A stretch of DNA of 64,000 bases from Microthyrium microscopicum (Eukaryota; Ascomycota; Dothideomycetes; Microthyriales; Microthyriaceae): the NCBI GenBank assembly GCA_010405405.1, contig MU004239.1:918713-982712 (forward strand), written 5' to 3'. Position 1 is the stretch's first letter. Every line of letters starts with the position of its first letter. The notes under the pieces are model-generated. The model did not search any database. It was not told the DNA's origin and saw nothing but the letters and a program-made list of their open reading frames with translations. The position numbers were made by a program, and so were the translations under genes. Below, in pieces: positions 36,095 to 46,383 of this stretch.

Positions 36095-36328
36095 ATGTGT
36101 CGCCAGAAATATTTTGAGTGCACACAATGCAAGAACCTGACTCCAGCTTTCCAAAACAACCTGTTCTGTCCCGATTTATGGACTGGCTTATGTACAGGCT
36201 GGTACCGCAAAACGATCAAGATAAGCCCGGCACAATGCCATTTCTGTGCCAGCGCCCCTAGCTTCTGGGGTGCACCTGAGCGCAACACTTGGATATACCA
36301 TCCATATAGAATGGGTGGTTGGAGTTGA
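36095..36328 (+). CDS. Small Cys-rich protein, hypothetical
   Basis: A 77-aa frame with ATG in the context CAGCCATGTG after a long CT-rich leader. It has two CxxC pairs (FECTQCKN and AQCHFCAS) and further Cys, compatible with a small zinc-binding or effector-like protein; there is no signal peptide. Many fungi carry short proteins starting with MC and having an FECxxC pair, which this resembles. No confirmatory neighbour. Confidence 0.45.
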   Translation: MCRQKYFECTQCKNLTPAFQNNLFCPDLWTGLCTGWYRKTIKISPAQCHFCASAPSFWGAPERNTWIYHPYRMGGWS

Positions 36329-37592
36329 TGATTCGAAGGAAAGTATGGAGAGCGCTGTGCTCGGTCTATTATTTGGCAACGGCGCGGCTCGTCTTTGCAG
36401 TAAAAGGTTTTCCCAGCAAATCAACTTGGGGAGGAATATCAGCATCTAGGTTAGACATGAGTGCAAGCATGACATCTGTGAAGTCCGAGTAAGATTAGCG
36501 TTACGGTCAGGTCCAAACACCTACATCAGGTCAATCAAGCGCTTCAGCAAGCCTTCGGACGATCGAGGTTGAGGCATCAAGCCTCAGTATGTCCATCCTG
36601 TAGAAAGCAATAAAATGACAGCACTTCACATTTAGTCTTATGATCGCTGATGGCTGAACCACTCAACGGATTTTATTGCTAACTACTCCAAACAGCCTTT
36701 GGTGGTGCCAGGTTAGGCACTTACTATCAGCCAGATGGGACTTGGAGCTGGGCTCAACATCAGAGCCAGTTGATATCATTCAGGTTGCTTGTAATGTCGA
36801 TGCCCAATCTGATAGCTAACTTGTTGACGGCCTGTTGTTCATGCCTCCAGCTCCATGTGCCAGTGATTAGCAAGGCTTCCACAGGGCAAGCACGCAGCCC
36901 ATGTCCCCAAGCAATACCACGCCTAGCTTCTCCACAGCCGCAACTGTAGTAGAAGTATTATATCGGACTGCGATAGGAACAAGGCCATTCAGGATGCAGA
37001 GTATGGTCTCGTCTGCACTTCACCAGACCGTAGCATTCGTCCGTCTGGTGGAGTGGTTAAATCAAACTGAAGACACTGAGCGCTGCCCAGATGAATTAAA
37101 AATACCAAAGAAGCTGCTTCAGGACAGAAGTAGCAAGGAAAAGCTCAACAATCATCCAGCCAAACATAGAACTTCATAGGGATTGACCGGTCATATAGCC
37201 AACGCTTGCGGCCAGCACCCACGCCTGAGCTCAAAGGTCTCGCAAACCGCAGTTTCTGTACCGGGAATCCTTTCAAGATTCAGTTACGAACAGCAAATAC
37301 ATCTACGTATCACGCATTGAGAGCGCTACACCAAGCAAACTTTGCTCATAGCAAAATCAAACGAGAACAACTCCGCCTTTTCGCCTACTAGATCAGGAAG
37401 CAAACTTCCCTCGCGCTCTCCAATGACCAGATATATCAATACCAGTGCATTCGCACATCTCCACGGCTTGAAGTCAAATGTCTTTAATCTCCCACCTCCC
37501 CTTCAGACCAAGTCCATCAATCTAAATCTCTCTAAAAGCCTCACCGACTTACCCTCCACCACCACACATACCAATCCCCCAATCTCCCTATC
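36329..37592. other. Intergenic region
   Basis: One open frame (36901-37179, 92 codons) starts with ATG but shows no domain. The last 250 bases are CT/CA-rich and fit the leader of the secreted protein gene at 37593. Confidence 0.4.
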
Positions 37593-38130
37593 ATGACTCC
37601 CCTTCCCCTTACCTCCCTCCTCCAATCCCTCCTCCCACTCATCCCCCTCCTCATCCCCCAAACCCTCGCCCTCCCCACCAACAGCACAGCACCCACCTAC
37701 GACATAATATGCAACGACGGCGTCCCAAACCTAACCATCCCCGACATATCCGCCTGCGCAACCTTCATCGCCGCCCATCAAACCTGCCAGATCCCCGCCG
37801 CCGCCCCCGCACAATTCTGCCAAGCGCACGAAACGTACATCTCTGGACGCACGTATGGTTTTGAGACGAGCTTTGAGTTGGATTGTGGGTGGGTTACGCG
37901 TGCGATGGGGAAGATTGTGGAGAGATGTGGGGTTAGGGGCGGTAAGTTGATGCCACTTTCTCTGAATGTTTGGGGAGTAGAGGAATTGGGGAGGGATTGG
38001 GGAGGAGAGGGATTGGGGAGAGAGCAGGGGGATGGGGAATGGCGACTAATGGTATATAGGATCGTGTGGTGCGGCTGGAACTGGTCCGCCGCAGGATATT
38101 GTGGTGCATATAAACAATCATTGGGTTTAG
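37593..38130 (+). CDS. Small secreted Cys-rich protein
   Basis: Exons 37593-37941 and 38060-38130; the intron (118 nt) is very G-rich, GT-AG and phase 1. The product is 139 aa. Residues 1-26 are a Leu/Pro-rich signal peptide ending TLALP. The mature protein has seven Cys (DIICNDG, SACATF, HQTCQ, QFCQAH, LDCGW, VERCGV, GGSCGA). It ends with a Gly-rich loop and a DIVVHINNHWV terminus, which is lost if the intron is read through. No named family recognised; size, signal and Cys content fit secreted effector- or wall-associated proteins. Codon usage changes from C-rich to G-rich around 37850. Confidence 0.72.
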
Positions 38131-39037
38131 GGGATAGGGGTATTGTTGGTGCTGGATGCTGGGTGCCGGGGCGATGGGTTGGTGGATAGGGGTATTGTTG
38201 GCAGCGTGAAAGGATACTTCGTAGTCCTATGGAGAATGTTGGCATGGCATCGTTGTCGGTCTTTCATGTGTGGAGTATCGCGAGTATAGATAAGATCCTG
38301 ATATCGCGTTGCTATAAGCTCCAAACAGAACAATACGTCTCCCTCTCTTAATCTTAGCCGCCAAAACCCACGTCAAACGAACCTGTACCTGCACATAATC
38401 TCACCAAACAGCCAGGTACCAACCAAACCTATCAAACTGTACTGTTGTAGAATTCTTGCACATGTCAAAGATCTACTATGCGCCCGTTTACCACCGAGTT
38501 ACACCGCAGCACCAACGCACAGATCTCGCACGACCAAAACACAACAGCCAAACTTTCCCGAATGATGTGCATTATTCTTGTCCCACAAGCGGGTCCTCAC
38601 GTCTCAAATGCAACAGCGAGTGGATGATAAGGATAATAAGATTATCGTTGTATGGCTATAACACTGCCATCTGTCTACGTCAACATGCCTCCATCTGCTC
38701 CAGCTCCTGAAATCTCGCTTCTCGCTTCCCGCTCCCTAAATTTTCGATCCGCCCAAGCAGATTCCCTACCACGTGTGGTTAGGAGAATTGCAGATGATGA
38801 TGATAATGGTGGGCTAATATGAATTAATGACTTGAGAACAAGTCAACCCCAAAAAACCATGGGGGTTTATTTTGCGTCCGTTGGGTTTCGCCAAAGCAAA
38901 AACAAAAGATGGTATTTGAAATAATTGGTTCCGCGTTGCAAAACAGAGAAAAGAATGGTGATGAAGGACGTTGATGCGTGTCCATGATTGCGCCAAATAA
39001 ATGAATCCCAGAAAAAAGACAAAAGATGATTGCTAGG
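38131..39037. other. Intergenic region
   Basis: It lies between the secreted-protein stop and the stop of the Crh gene. No gene supported. Confidence 0.45.
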
Positions 39038-40430
39038 TCATAGCCATACGCATACGAGTACTATCGCGACAAGTACGGCAAATGCACTGCCACCAGTCCG
39101 TAGGCTTTGCTGCTTGCCGAGAGCACCGCTCTTGGTCGTGCCTTGCGTGAAACTGGTTGTGCTTCCTGCCGTAACGTTCGAGCCGGATGCCGCATTGCTG
39201 GAGCCACCAGGTAGATCGCCACGGGTGCCGATGCCAGATACACCAGGCACAGTTTGCGGCGAGTTTGAAGACTGGGCAGCATTGGGCTGGGTGCCAGGAT
39301 TGTCACCAGTTGCGTATAGCGATTGGAGAATGACGGTGCTGTCGGTGATCTGGATGGACTGGTTGGTGGCTTTGGTGTCCTTGTAAATGTATGACTTTTT
39401 GCCTTGCACGTCGGCACCAGCGGGTGGGTCGTAGCAGGTGATCTTGATCTCATTGAAGATGGCGTAGTAGTAGCCGTTCTTCATGTCCGGGCTGTTCCAG
39501 TCGACGAGACCGCCGGCCCAATCGATCGTGCCTTTTCCGGCGGATGGCAGACCAGCAGGCCAAAGAGATATTTGCACGCGCGAGGGTGTTTGAGGGAAGT
39601 CCCAGCGGTTCGAGGTTGAGTTCCAGGTCTCGGATCGCTTCTTGGTGCGCAAGACATTTCCGTCTACAGACCAGGTGATCTGGTCGGTCGTCCAGTCAAT
39701 GGCGTAGGTGTGGGTTTGCGTATTGGTGCTGGAAGCTGAAATGTTGACTTCGTTGTTATCTATCAAAAAATTAGCGCCTATAGATGATCTAGTAGCTACG
39801 GAACAAAGCATACAATTGGTGACACCCTGGGAGTAAAAATTGGTCTGCGCATGGTTTAAATCCACACCAACAAATTCATAATCGATTTCGTCCTTGCTGT
39901 CGCTCATCAGGATGAAAGCTGTAACCACACCGGCGCCGATACTAGTCGTCAAGGTTGCCTCGATCTTGCCGTACCACACGTAATGTGTGCTCGATACTAG
40001 TGTTCCGACTGTATCTGGGGCCATTGTGAGCAGTATGGCATTGTTGTTATATGCAACTGGCTTGCCGCTGGCGACCCAGTTGGTTTTGGATGTATCGCCA
40101 AGGTATGTCGAAATGTCGGCGATATCATTTAGGGATGTGAGTTTATAGTCTTGAGATTGGCATACAGGCGCGGGCGCGCATGATTTGAGATCGAATGAGT
40201 ATCTGGGATCACAACCACCGAGGCAGTACGCGCCAACACCACATTGGCCGTAAGCTAAGAGGGCAAGAAGTTAGACTTGAAATAAGCTCAAATGTCAACG
40301 GCGTTTTCTTACCTGAACAGCATGGTGAGTCTGATGGACAAGCACTTCCAGGTCCACAAGGGGATTGAGCAGCAAAAACAGATGTAGATAAGTAAGCAGC
40401 CAAAAGGGCAGCGCGCAGAAAGCGAGCCAT
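39038..40430 (-). CDS. GPI-anchored Crh2/Utr2-type cell-wall transglycosylase (GH16)
   Basis: Exons 40430-40313, 40254-39814 and 39759-39038; introns are 58 and 54 nt, and the product is 426 aa. Order of parts: a signal peptide (MARFLRAALLAAYLSTSVFA), a CBM18-like chitin-binding Cys module (CGPGSACPSDSPCCS, CGVGAYCLGGCD), the GH16 catalytic core with the active-site motif DEIDYEF (about residue 160), then LWPAGLPSAGKGTIDWAGG. A Ser/Thr/Gly-rich linker ends in a hydrophobic C-terminus typical of GPI addition. Crh enzymes link chitin to beta-glucan in the wall. A GPI serine or glycine is expected near the GSNVTAG region. ATG at 40430 is preferred to the upstream 40445 because it begins the signal peptide directly. 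Confidence 0.93.
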
Positions 40431-42779
40431 TATAAAGACACCCAAAAGATTAATCTGCTAAGCGGAAGATGTAGAGGAAGTATACTGGTTAAAGGATGAG
40501 GGTGGAATGTGATATGGACTCTAGCCAGAAACAAAACAGTCGTCGAGTTGATCAGTGTTTCAATGGGAAATGGCTCGAGCGTGTTTCGCAGAGGGAGGCT
40601 GAACAGTAGTCGAGGTATGACAATAGAAAGGGGGGAGAGTGTTGCAGAATTATTACGGCCCCTGACTAGAACAACAAATGGTTGTTGATAAATACAAAGA
40701 AACCGATATAAGAAGATATAGCGGTCAAAGAATAGTAACGATAGACGATATAGAAAAGCGAATGAAGGCCTACAGAGTCGCGACGACAATGGGCAGTGAC
40801 GGTCCTTGGAGGGATGAAGTTTGGGGAAAGAAGAGAAGGAATGTAAGGAAGGAGAGACACAAGGAAATTGGACCTGCGCCTGCTTGATTTTGCTTGGCGG
40901 CCCCAGCATCAAAAGAAGAAGGGAAGGAGCAGATGACAGGGGTCCTTAGGCTTGCAGAAAGCAGCAAGCGCACCCCAGAATCCGAGTCGATCCTTCCGAA
41001 CTGAGAATTAGCCCAGAATTGCACATCACGATCCAATCATAAGACAGAATCTGAGCATCCTAGTAGCCCCGCCGCAGGGTGTTAGAGGCTCCGGGTTCTT
41101 TGGTGCATGGCTCATCTCAATAACTCATCCATTTTTCTGCACTCGTTATGCAAGCTCTGAACATCTCAGCCTCAAAACTGCCCTCACAAGAGCAATATAA
41201 CCAGTCAAAAATAGATAAATATCTAGCCATGAGAATTCAACCGCCTCTCAAGTTCCAACACATCTCAAGCCCTCACTCTCTGAACATTGACTGAGTTCAT
41301 AAATTATCAAAAGCCATCGTAAAACTCACCAAGTGAAATACGTAAAAAAGACGCCTCCACACCACCACCACCGGGCCAGTCGCCGCCCGAGAGCCAAAAA
41401 AGGCGATTCACAATGTTTGACCCTTGCAGTCGCCACTAGCTGCAGCACGCATTGTCCAAATTTAGCCTTTTCTAGACCACACAACTCTCCCAGCCATTTT
41501 TCCCAACTTCAATCGTGCTCACCTGTTTTAACAAAAAATTTGCTCTTTATTTGTGCTGTGAGCATAGAAATATCTGCATGAACGGTTGATCGCGTCCAGG
41601 ATGCATTAGCGAGAAACACTACGATCGATTTTGGTCTGGAGTTTTGGTAGCTGGCGGCGTGTCATTGGTTGAGTGAATACTCTATCGAATCAGATGGAGT
41701 TCTGGGGTGGAATCTAGACTTGCTAGTGGAGACTTTATATTGCTGAGGCAGTTGAAGGATTTGGCGCTGTATAAATATCATATCAGTTCTTGGTGGTCGT
41801 GTAGATGAAAATTTGCGACACTGCTCGTATTGCTGGCGCGTTGATGTTATCACCATCATATCAGCCTGTTCAGGAGGGAAAATTACCAGATTCATAGAAG
41901 AGATTTGGCGCTGTCAAGCGAAATGATCTAGAAGAAAGAAAATCTGGGGACTTGTTTCTATTGTGCGCGGCGCGCCTGTTTCGCTCAAATATCTCTACTT
42001 GTTTCGATGCAGCATTTAATGGCATGCTCCCATGAACTACAACGTCTAACTTCCGCTGGGCTTCACGTTAAACGCTTTACTGGTTATTGACGGCGCTCAT
42101 TTCCTGATGGCTCGTCAGCTATAAATGGAAATGTAGAATGTTCAGCTTTTAGGGGTATCGCCGTCCCCATTGATGAGAGCGTGTGTCGTTAATTTTGATT
42201 CATCCGTTGGTTGATGGCTAGGCAGTTAGCACGCCTACAAACAAAACATTTCACGCACAGATCAAACCTTAAAAGCACAACGAGTTGCGGGAACACAAAT
42301 TTTAGTATTCCCAAGACTAAACTAGTATCGTGATTGTACATCATGAGGGGTGATTCAATGGTCATTATCATACATGTCTCCTCATAGAGGAGTGCCTCAA
42401 GCGGCAATTGGGTGCTGGGGGGTATCAATGGGTATCAGGTCCGTTTCTCTCATACTCATCATTCTCGTAAAGGTTTTTTGTCGCTGTTTTCTCGTGTTTG
42501 TGTTCTCGTAAAAATGCTGGTAGTATTGTACAGGGACAATAATGGGTTTCTGAGGCACGGCAGAGCCGGTCAAAACCAGAGAGGGAATGGGCTGTTTTCT
42601 TTGGAAAAGAAGAATGATCGCAGTTCTCGCTAATCACTGACCATGGTGGCATTGTGAAAGCTTGCTGATCAAAGGGGTTGGGTAGTTGTTGAAGTAGTGG
42701 GAACACGCCAGTCGACATGTGCAAATAGAGTTGCTGAGACCGAGAGCACAGGTGGTGATGCTGAAGGATGTGGCAAAGT
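40431..42779. other. Intergenic region (2.3 kb)
   Basis: Upstream of the Crh gene and downstream of the zinc-knuckle gene. Purine-rich on the plus strand near 40600-40900, consistent with a long pyrimidine-rich leader of the minus-strand Crh transcript. No gene supported; frames at 40430-40912 and 42412-42984 are shadows of low-complexity sequence. Confidence 0.4.
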
Positions 42780-45700
42780 TTATTTGTTCACGTATTTCCA
42801 AGCGTGCTGGTTGTTGTCTTCGCCTTTCATGTTTGAGCCATCTGGCAATGGAGGAGCATCCCAACCAAATGCTTTCATGGATACACGAATGAAGGCATCT
42901 ATGGCAACACACTCCAGCGGGTTGATGACGAAGTGTGTGACGGTAGGATCGGCCTTGTGCTGAATGTACCAGATTATAGGGCACAACTTATAGTCGATGA
43001 CCCAGTGATCCTGCTGCCAAAAGCGATCATGTCTCATGTGTTGATGTGGATCGTCACTTGAACCAGTGGCATGAGCAACCTTCAAGCGAGAAACAGCAGC
43101 AGTCAGATCTGAAATAGCAGTGGAAGTTGCAGTGACGGGCTTCACAGCGCCAGTTGTAGTGGAACTTTGACCAATCTTTGGTGGGCGAGGCATGGTGCTT
43201 GTGATAGGCATTCCATTTTTGCCTCGTCTCACGTTGTTGGCGTTACCCTTTTTGCCTTTAGGAGGTGCTGGTGCTGCTGGTTTTGGTGGCAATATATCCT
43301 CATACACCTTGGCGCACTTGTGTTTGACCAGGTCGATCACTTCCGCCATGGCAGTAAAGTGGTAACCCTCGAGCTGGCAGTCGGGGCAGTCGAGGTCAGC
43401 AAAGGCAAGAGATGCATCGCCACGGCCGGGTTGCATTCCGCGAAAAGGCTTTTCATTGTCGGTGTACCAGTTTTCTGGCAAGCGTTTGTGCTGTTGATTG
43501 AGGCTGTTGGCCCAATGACGAGTGAATGTATAATAGGCCAAAGTCATGTAACGAGAGTTGTCATTGCTGAACTTGGGCGGAGAGTTGCATTCCATCAGAA
43601 CATGGTCAGGCTCGAGGCAGCTAAGGCAATGCAGCTTTTGACGCTTCTCATGTTGCTCATGAATAGGGCAGCCGTCCATATGATGTCTATCATCACCACA
43701 ATACTTGCATCCAGGGTTGGAATCCTCATCGATCCATGTGTACTCTGAACCAAATCCGCCACGGATAGGATTTGGCTGATGTGGGAGAAAGATCTTACCT
43801 GTGGGAGGCTGGTTGAAATTGGCTCGAGCACCATAGCCGGTCGGGATGTCTGGCTCAAAGTGAGGATGATTGCCTGTACGGTCATTGTAGTTTTGCACTC
43901 GTCCCAGGTAGTTGTTTCGAGAAATAGCCACGGCGAACTTAATGTCGGCCCATTCCTTGGTCAGAGGATGCGGGTAAACATGGCCATCGTAATCGTTACC
44001 CGGGCCAATGGGTTTGACATACATGTCTTCGGAAAAAGCGCGATTCTCTTGAAGATTCTGCACCTTGTCGCCTGGTCCATCACGAAATCGAGAGGAGACC
44101 GTGCGCTTTGCCTCTGCGTTCTGTACCTCGAGGATTTGGGTGGAAAGCTTGTCGGTCATCTGTTGTAGCTGGATTGGCGTGAAAGCTATGGGCTTGGTAG
44201 CGGGCTTCTGATTTTCTGGGAGCCGACGAGAGTCACCCGCTAGAACTTTGTATTGCTCATCTCCATAATATCGGCCATTAGGATAAGGCGGAGTGGGGCC
44301 TTTTGAATATGCTGGGTCGGCAGGGTCAACAAAGGCGCAGAAACGTCCAAAACTTGACTCAGGGTCGCGAGCATTGATTTCCTCCGTTGCAGGTGTTGCT
44401 CCTCCTGGCCAAATGTTGTATGGGTTGTAGAGCGGAAGTGATTCTGGGCCGGTGAAAGCGGCGTTGTAACGAGAACGATCAACTTGTTGGTCGTAAGAGC
44501 CCACAATTCGAATCTCGTTCGCCGCCTGCTTTTCCTCAATCAGCAATGGCTTCATTACGGCTACCTTCTCGGGGCCACCGTAAAGAACGCTTTCTGAAGC
44601 GGCCTCCTGCCAAGTCATCGTCATGGACTTAGGTGGTAGCGGATATGTCGCGTAGTAGAAGGGGTGGAAGGCCGGCGCTTCTGGGCGAAGCCCGGAACTT
44701 CCTGATGCATTGGATGCCTCCGTCGCTTGGTTTCCTGAATTCTCCATGTTTGTTGTTGGAGAAGAAGGTTGTTGGTGAGGTTGAGGTGGTGAAAACCCCA
44801 CTGTGGGCGCTGGGCCAGAAGACATGGCAGGTGCGGCCGGTGCGGCAGGCTCTGCCTGGCCAGAGGCAGGAGCAACTGTATCGGCTGGCGCCGGGAGCAA
44901 CCCAGTCTGGGAAGTCGATGGCTGTGCTGCGAGATCCCCCTATTGATAGCAAGTTAGCAAGCAGAAATGACAACAAATGTGATATACTCTTACTTGTTTG
45001 TAAAGAGGTTGCTTGCCATTGCTGGCCACAGTTTGCTCCGTTTGAGCAGGAGGCTGATGATTATAACTTACTCCAAACAAGTCATCATCAGAGTTGGATC
45101 CAAGTGCCAATTCTTCCCCGGTTGGGGAGAGAGGAACATTTTCCATAGCTGTATGGAAGCTGCCGTAACTCGACTCTGAGCGGTTTGGGCTTGTGGCTGC
45201 TTCTCTCATGGCTTGAACTGTAGGTGAAAGCACTGGCGCATCAGCAGGGGCATCACGACGTGATGAACGAGAGTCCGGAGCCGCAGTGTTGGTGGAGCCG
45301 TTGGCAGAGCCGTTGGCAGAGCCGTTGGCAGAGCCGTTGGCAGAGCCATTGGCAGAGCCGTTGGCGGAGCCCGCTGTATCCTGACCTGAGTTGGCTGGTG
45401 GTGAATTGGCTGAGCTCGACGTATCATGTCCTGAGTTGGCTTGTCCTGAGTTAGAATCCGATGTCGATTCTTCATCTCCTTCGGTTTCATCGAAGAGCTC
45501 GGGCGGCAGATGTAAAGGTCCAGTGAAAGGCGCCGGCGTGGTACCTTCCGGGGTATTAGGCGGATTGGTATGCTCTTCGCGGAGCATTTCTCGTGAGTGC
45601 CGGGACGACATTGTTCTGTTCTTATGCTTTCCCATATGATTTTCGAGATGATGAAATCTTTGTGCTCGAAGGTGGGTCAACAGTAAAGGGGCTTGTGATT

Positions 45701-46383
45701 TGGTTGTGGCAGTTGGTGAGCTTTTCAGATGGGCGAGACGCCTCTCTATGGAGCTCTGGGACAAGGGATTATCTTCCTCGCTGTCGTCTTGTTCGACGGA
45801 GAGGCGAAGTTTTGATGAAGAACCCCTTTCTCTAAGCTTGGAAGAACGCGTGGGACTAGCAAAGCTTGGCGTGACAGGACGAGTAGCAGAAGACAATGGC
45901 GAGGTACGACTTGAGCTTAAAGGGACAGGAATAAAAGATCGAGGAAGAGTGCTTGACGATGCTTTGCTGGAACTTGAAGATGCTGAACGCTCGTTCTGCG
46001 AAGAAAGACTTGGAGACTTCCTGAGGGTTCTACTCCAACTGGCAGGACTTTGCTCGGGAAGAACAGTGTTGTTCTCAGAGATAGTCGCTCTATAAGAGGT
46101 AACCAACAAATGTTCTTGAGCTCCTGGAAGTGCTCCAATGGAGTAGAGTTCGTTTAATCTCGAACTCGACGCCGACTTGGCTGAACTGGAGTTGATACTC
46201 GGCAGTTGAGATGGTCGAACTTTGCCTGGAGACTTTGAGTCCTGTTGTGCTCTATTTAGAATATTATTAGCGACTTGACTCTGAACAAACTATAATAGAA
46301 ACATGCCGGCCATGGCGATCACACATAGCCTCTCCATATCGTGAACGGGCGATAGGAGCTTGGGGGTTAACAAAGACATCCAT
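42780..46383 (-). CDS. Large protein with two CCHC zinc knuckles and a low-complexity N-terminus
   Basis: Proposed exons 46383-46303, 46241-44994 and 44939-42780, giving about 1162 aa; the first exon is the least certain. The N-terminal 450 residues are Ser/Pro/Thr-rich, with a tandem Asn-Gly-Ser-Ala repeat. A folded-looking C-terminal half follows. Two CX2CX4HX4C knuckles lie close together at about residues 850-890 (CKYCGDDRHHMDGC and CLSCLEPDHVLMEC). The C-terminal 100 residues (WVIDYKLCPIIWYIQH, HFVINPLECVAIDAFI) have a globular look with no domain I recognise. CCHC knuckles bind single-stranded nucleic acid, so an RNA- or DNA-binding role is likely. No integrase, protease or polymerase was seen nearby, so I do not call it a retrotransposon gag. 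Confidence 0.7.
45295..45371. repeat. 12-bp tandem repeat encoding Asn-Gly-Ser-Ala
   Basis: About six copies of GCCGTTGGCAGA (plus-strand sense) in tandem, with one substitution in the fifth unit and one in the last. They lie in frame in the zinc-knuckle gene and should vary in copy number between strains. Confidence 0.9.

Noticed and set aside
43167-43748. Plus-strand open frame of 193 codons
   Set aside because: Antisense to the zinc-knuckle exon; no domain, and the minus frame carries two CCHC motifs.
42780-46383. Retrotransposon gag interpretation of the zinc-knuckle gene
   Set aside because: No reverse transcriptase, protease, integrase or long terminal repeat was found in the flanks, and the gene has small spliceosomal introns.
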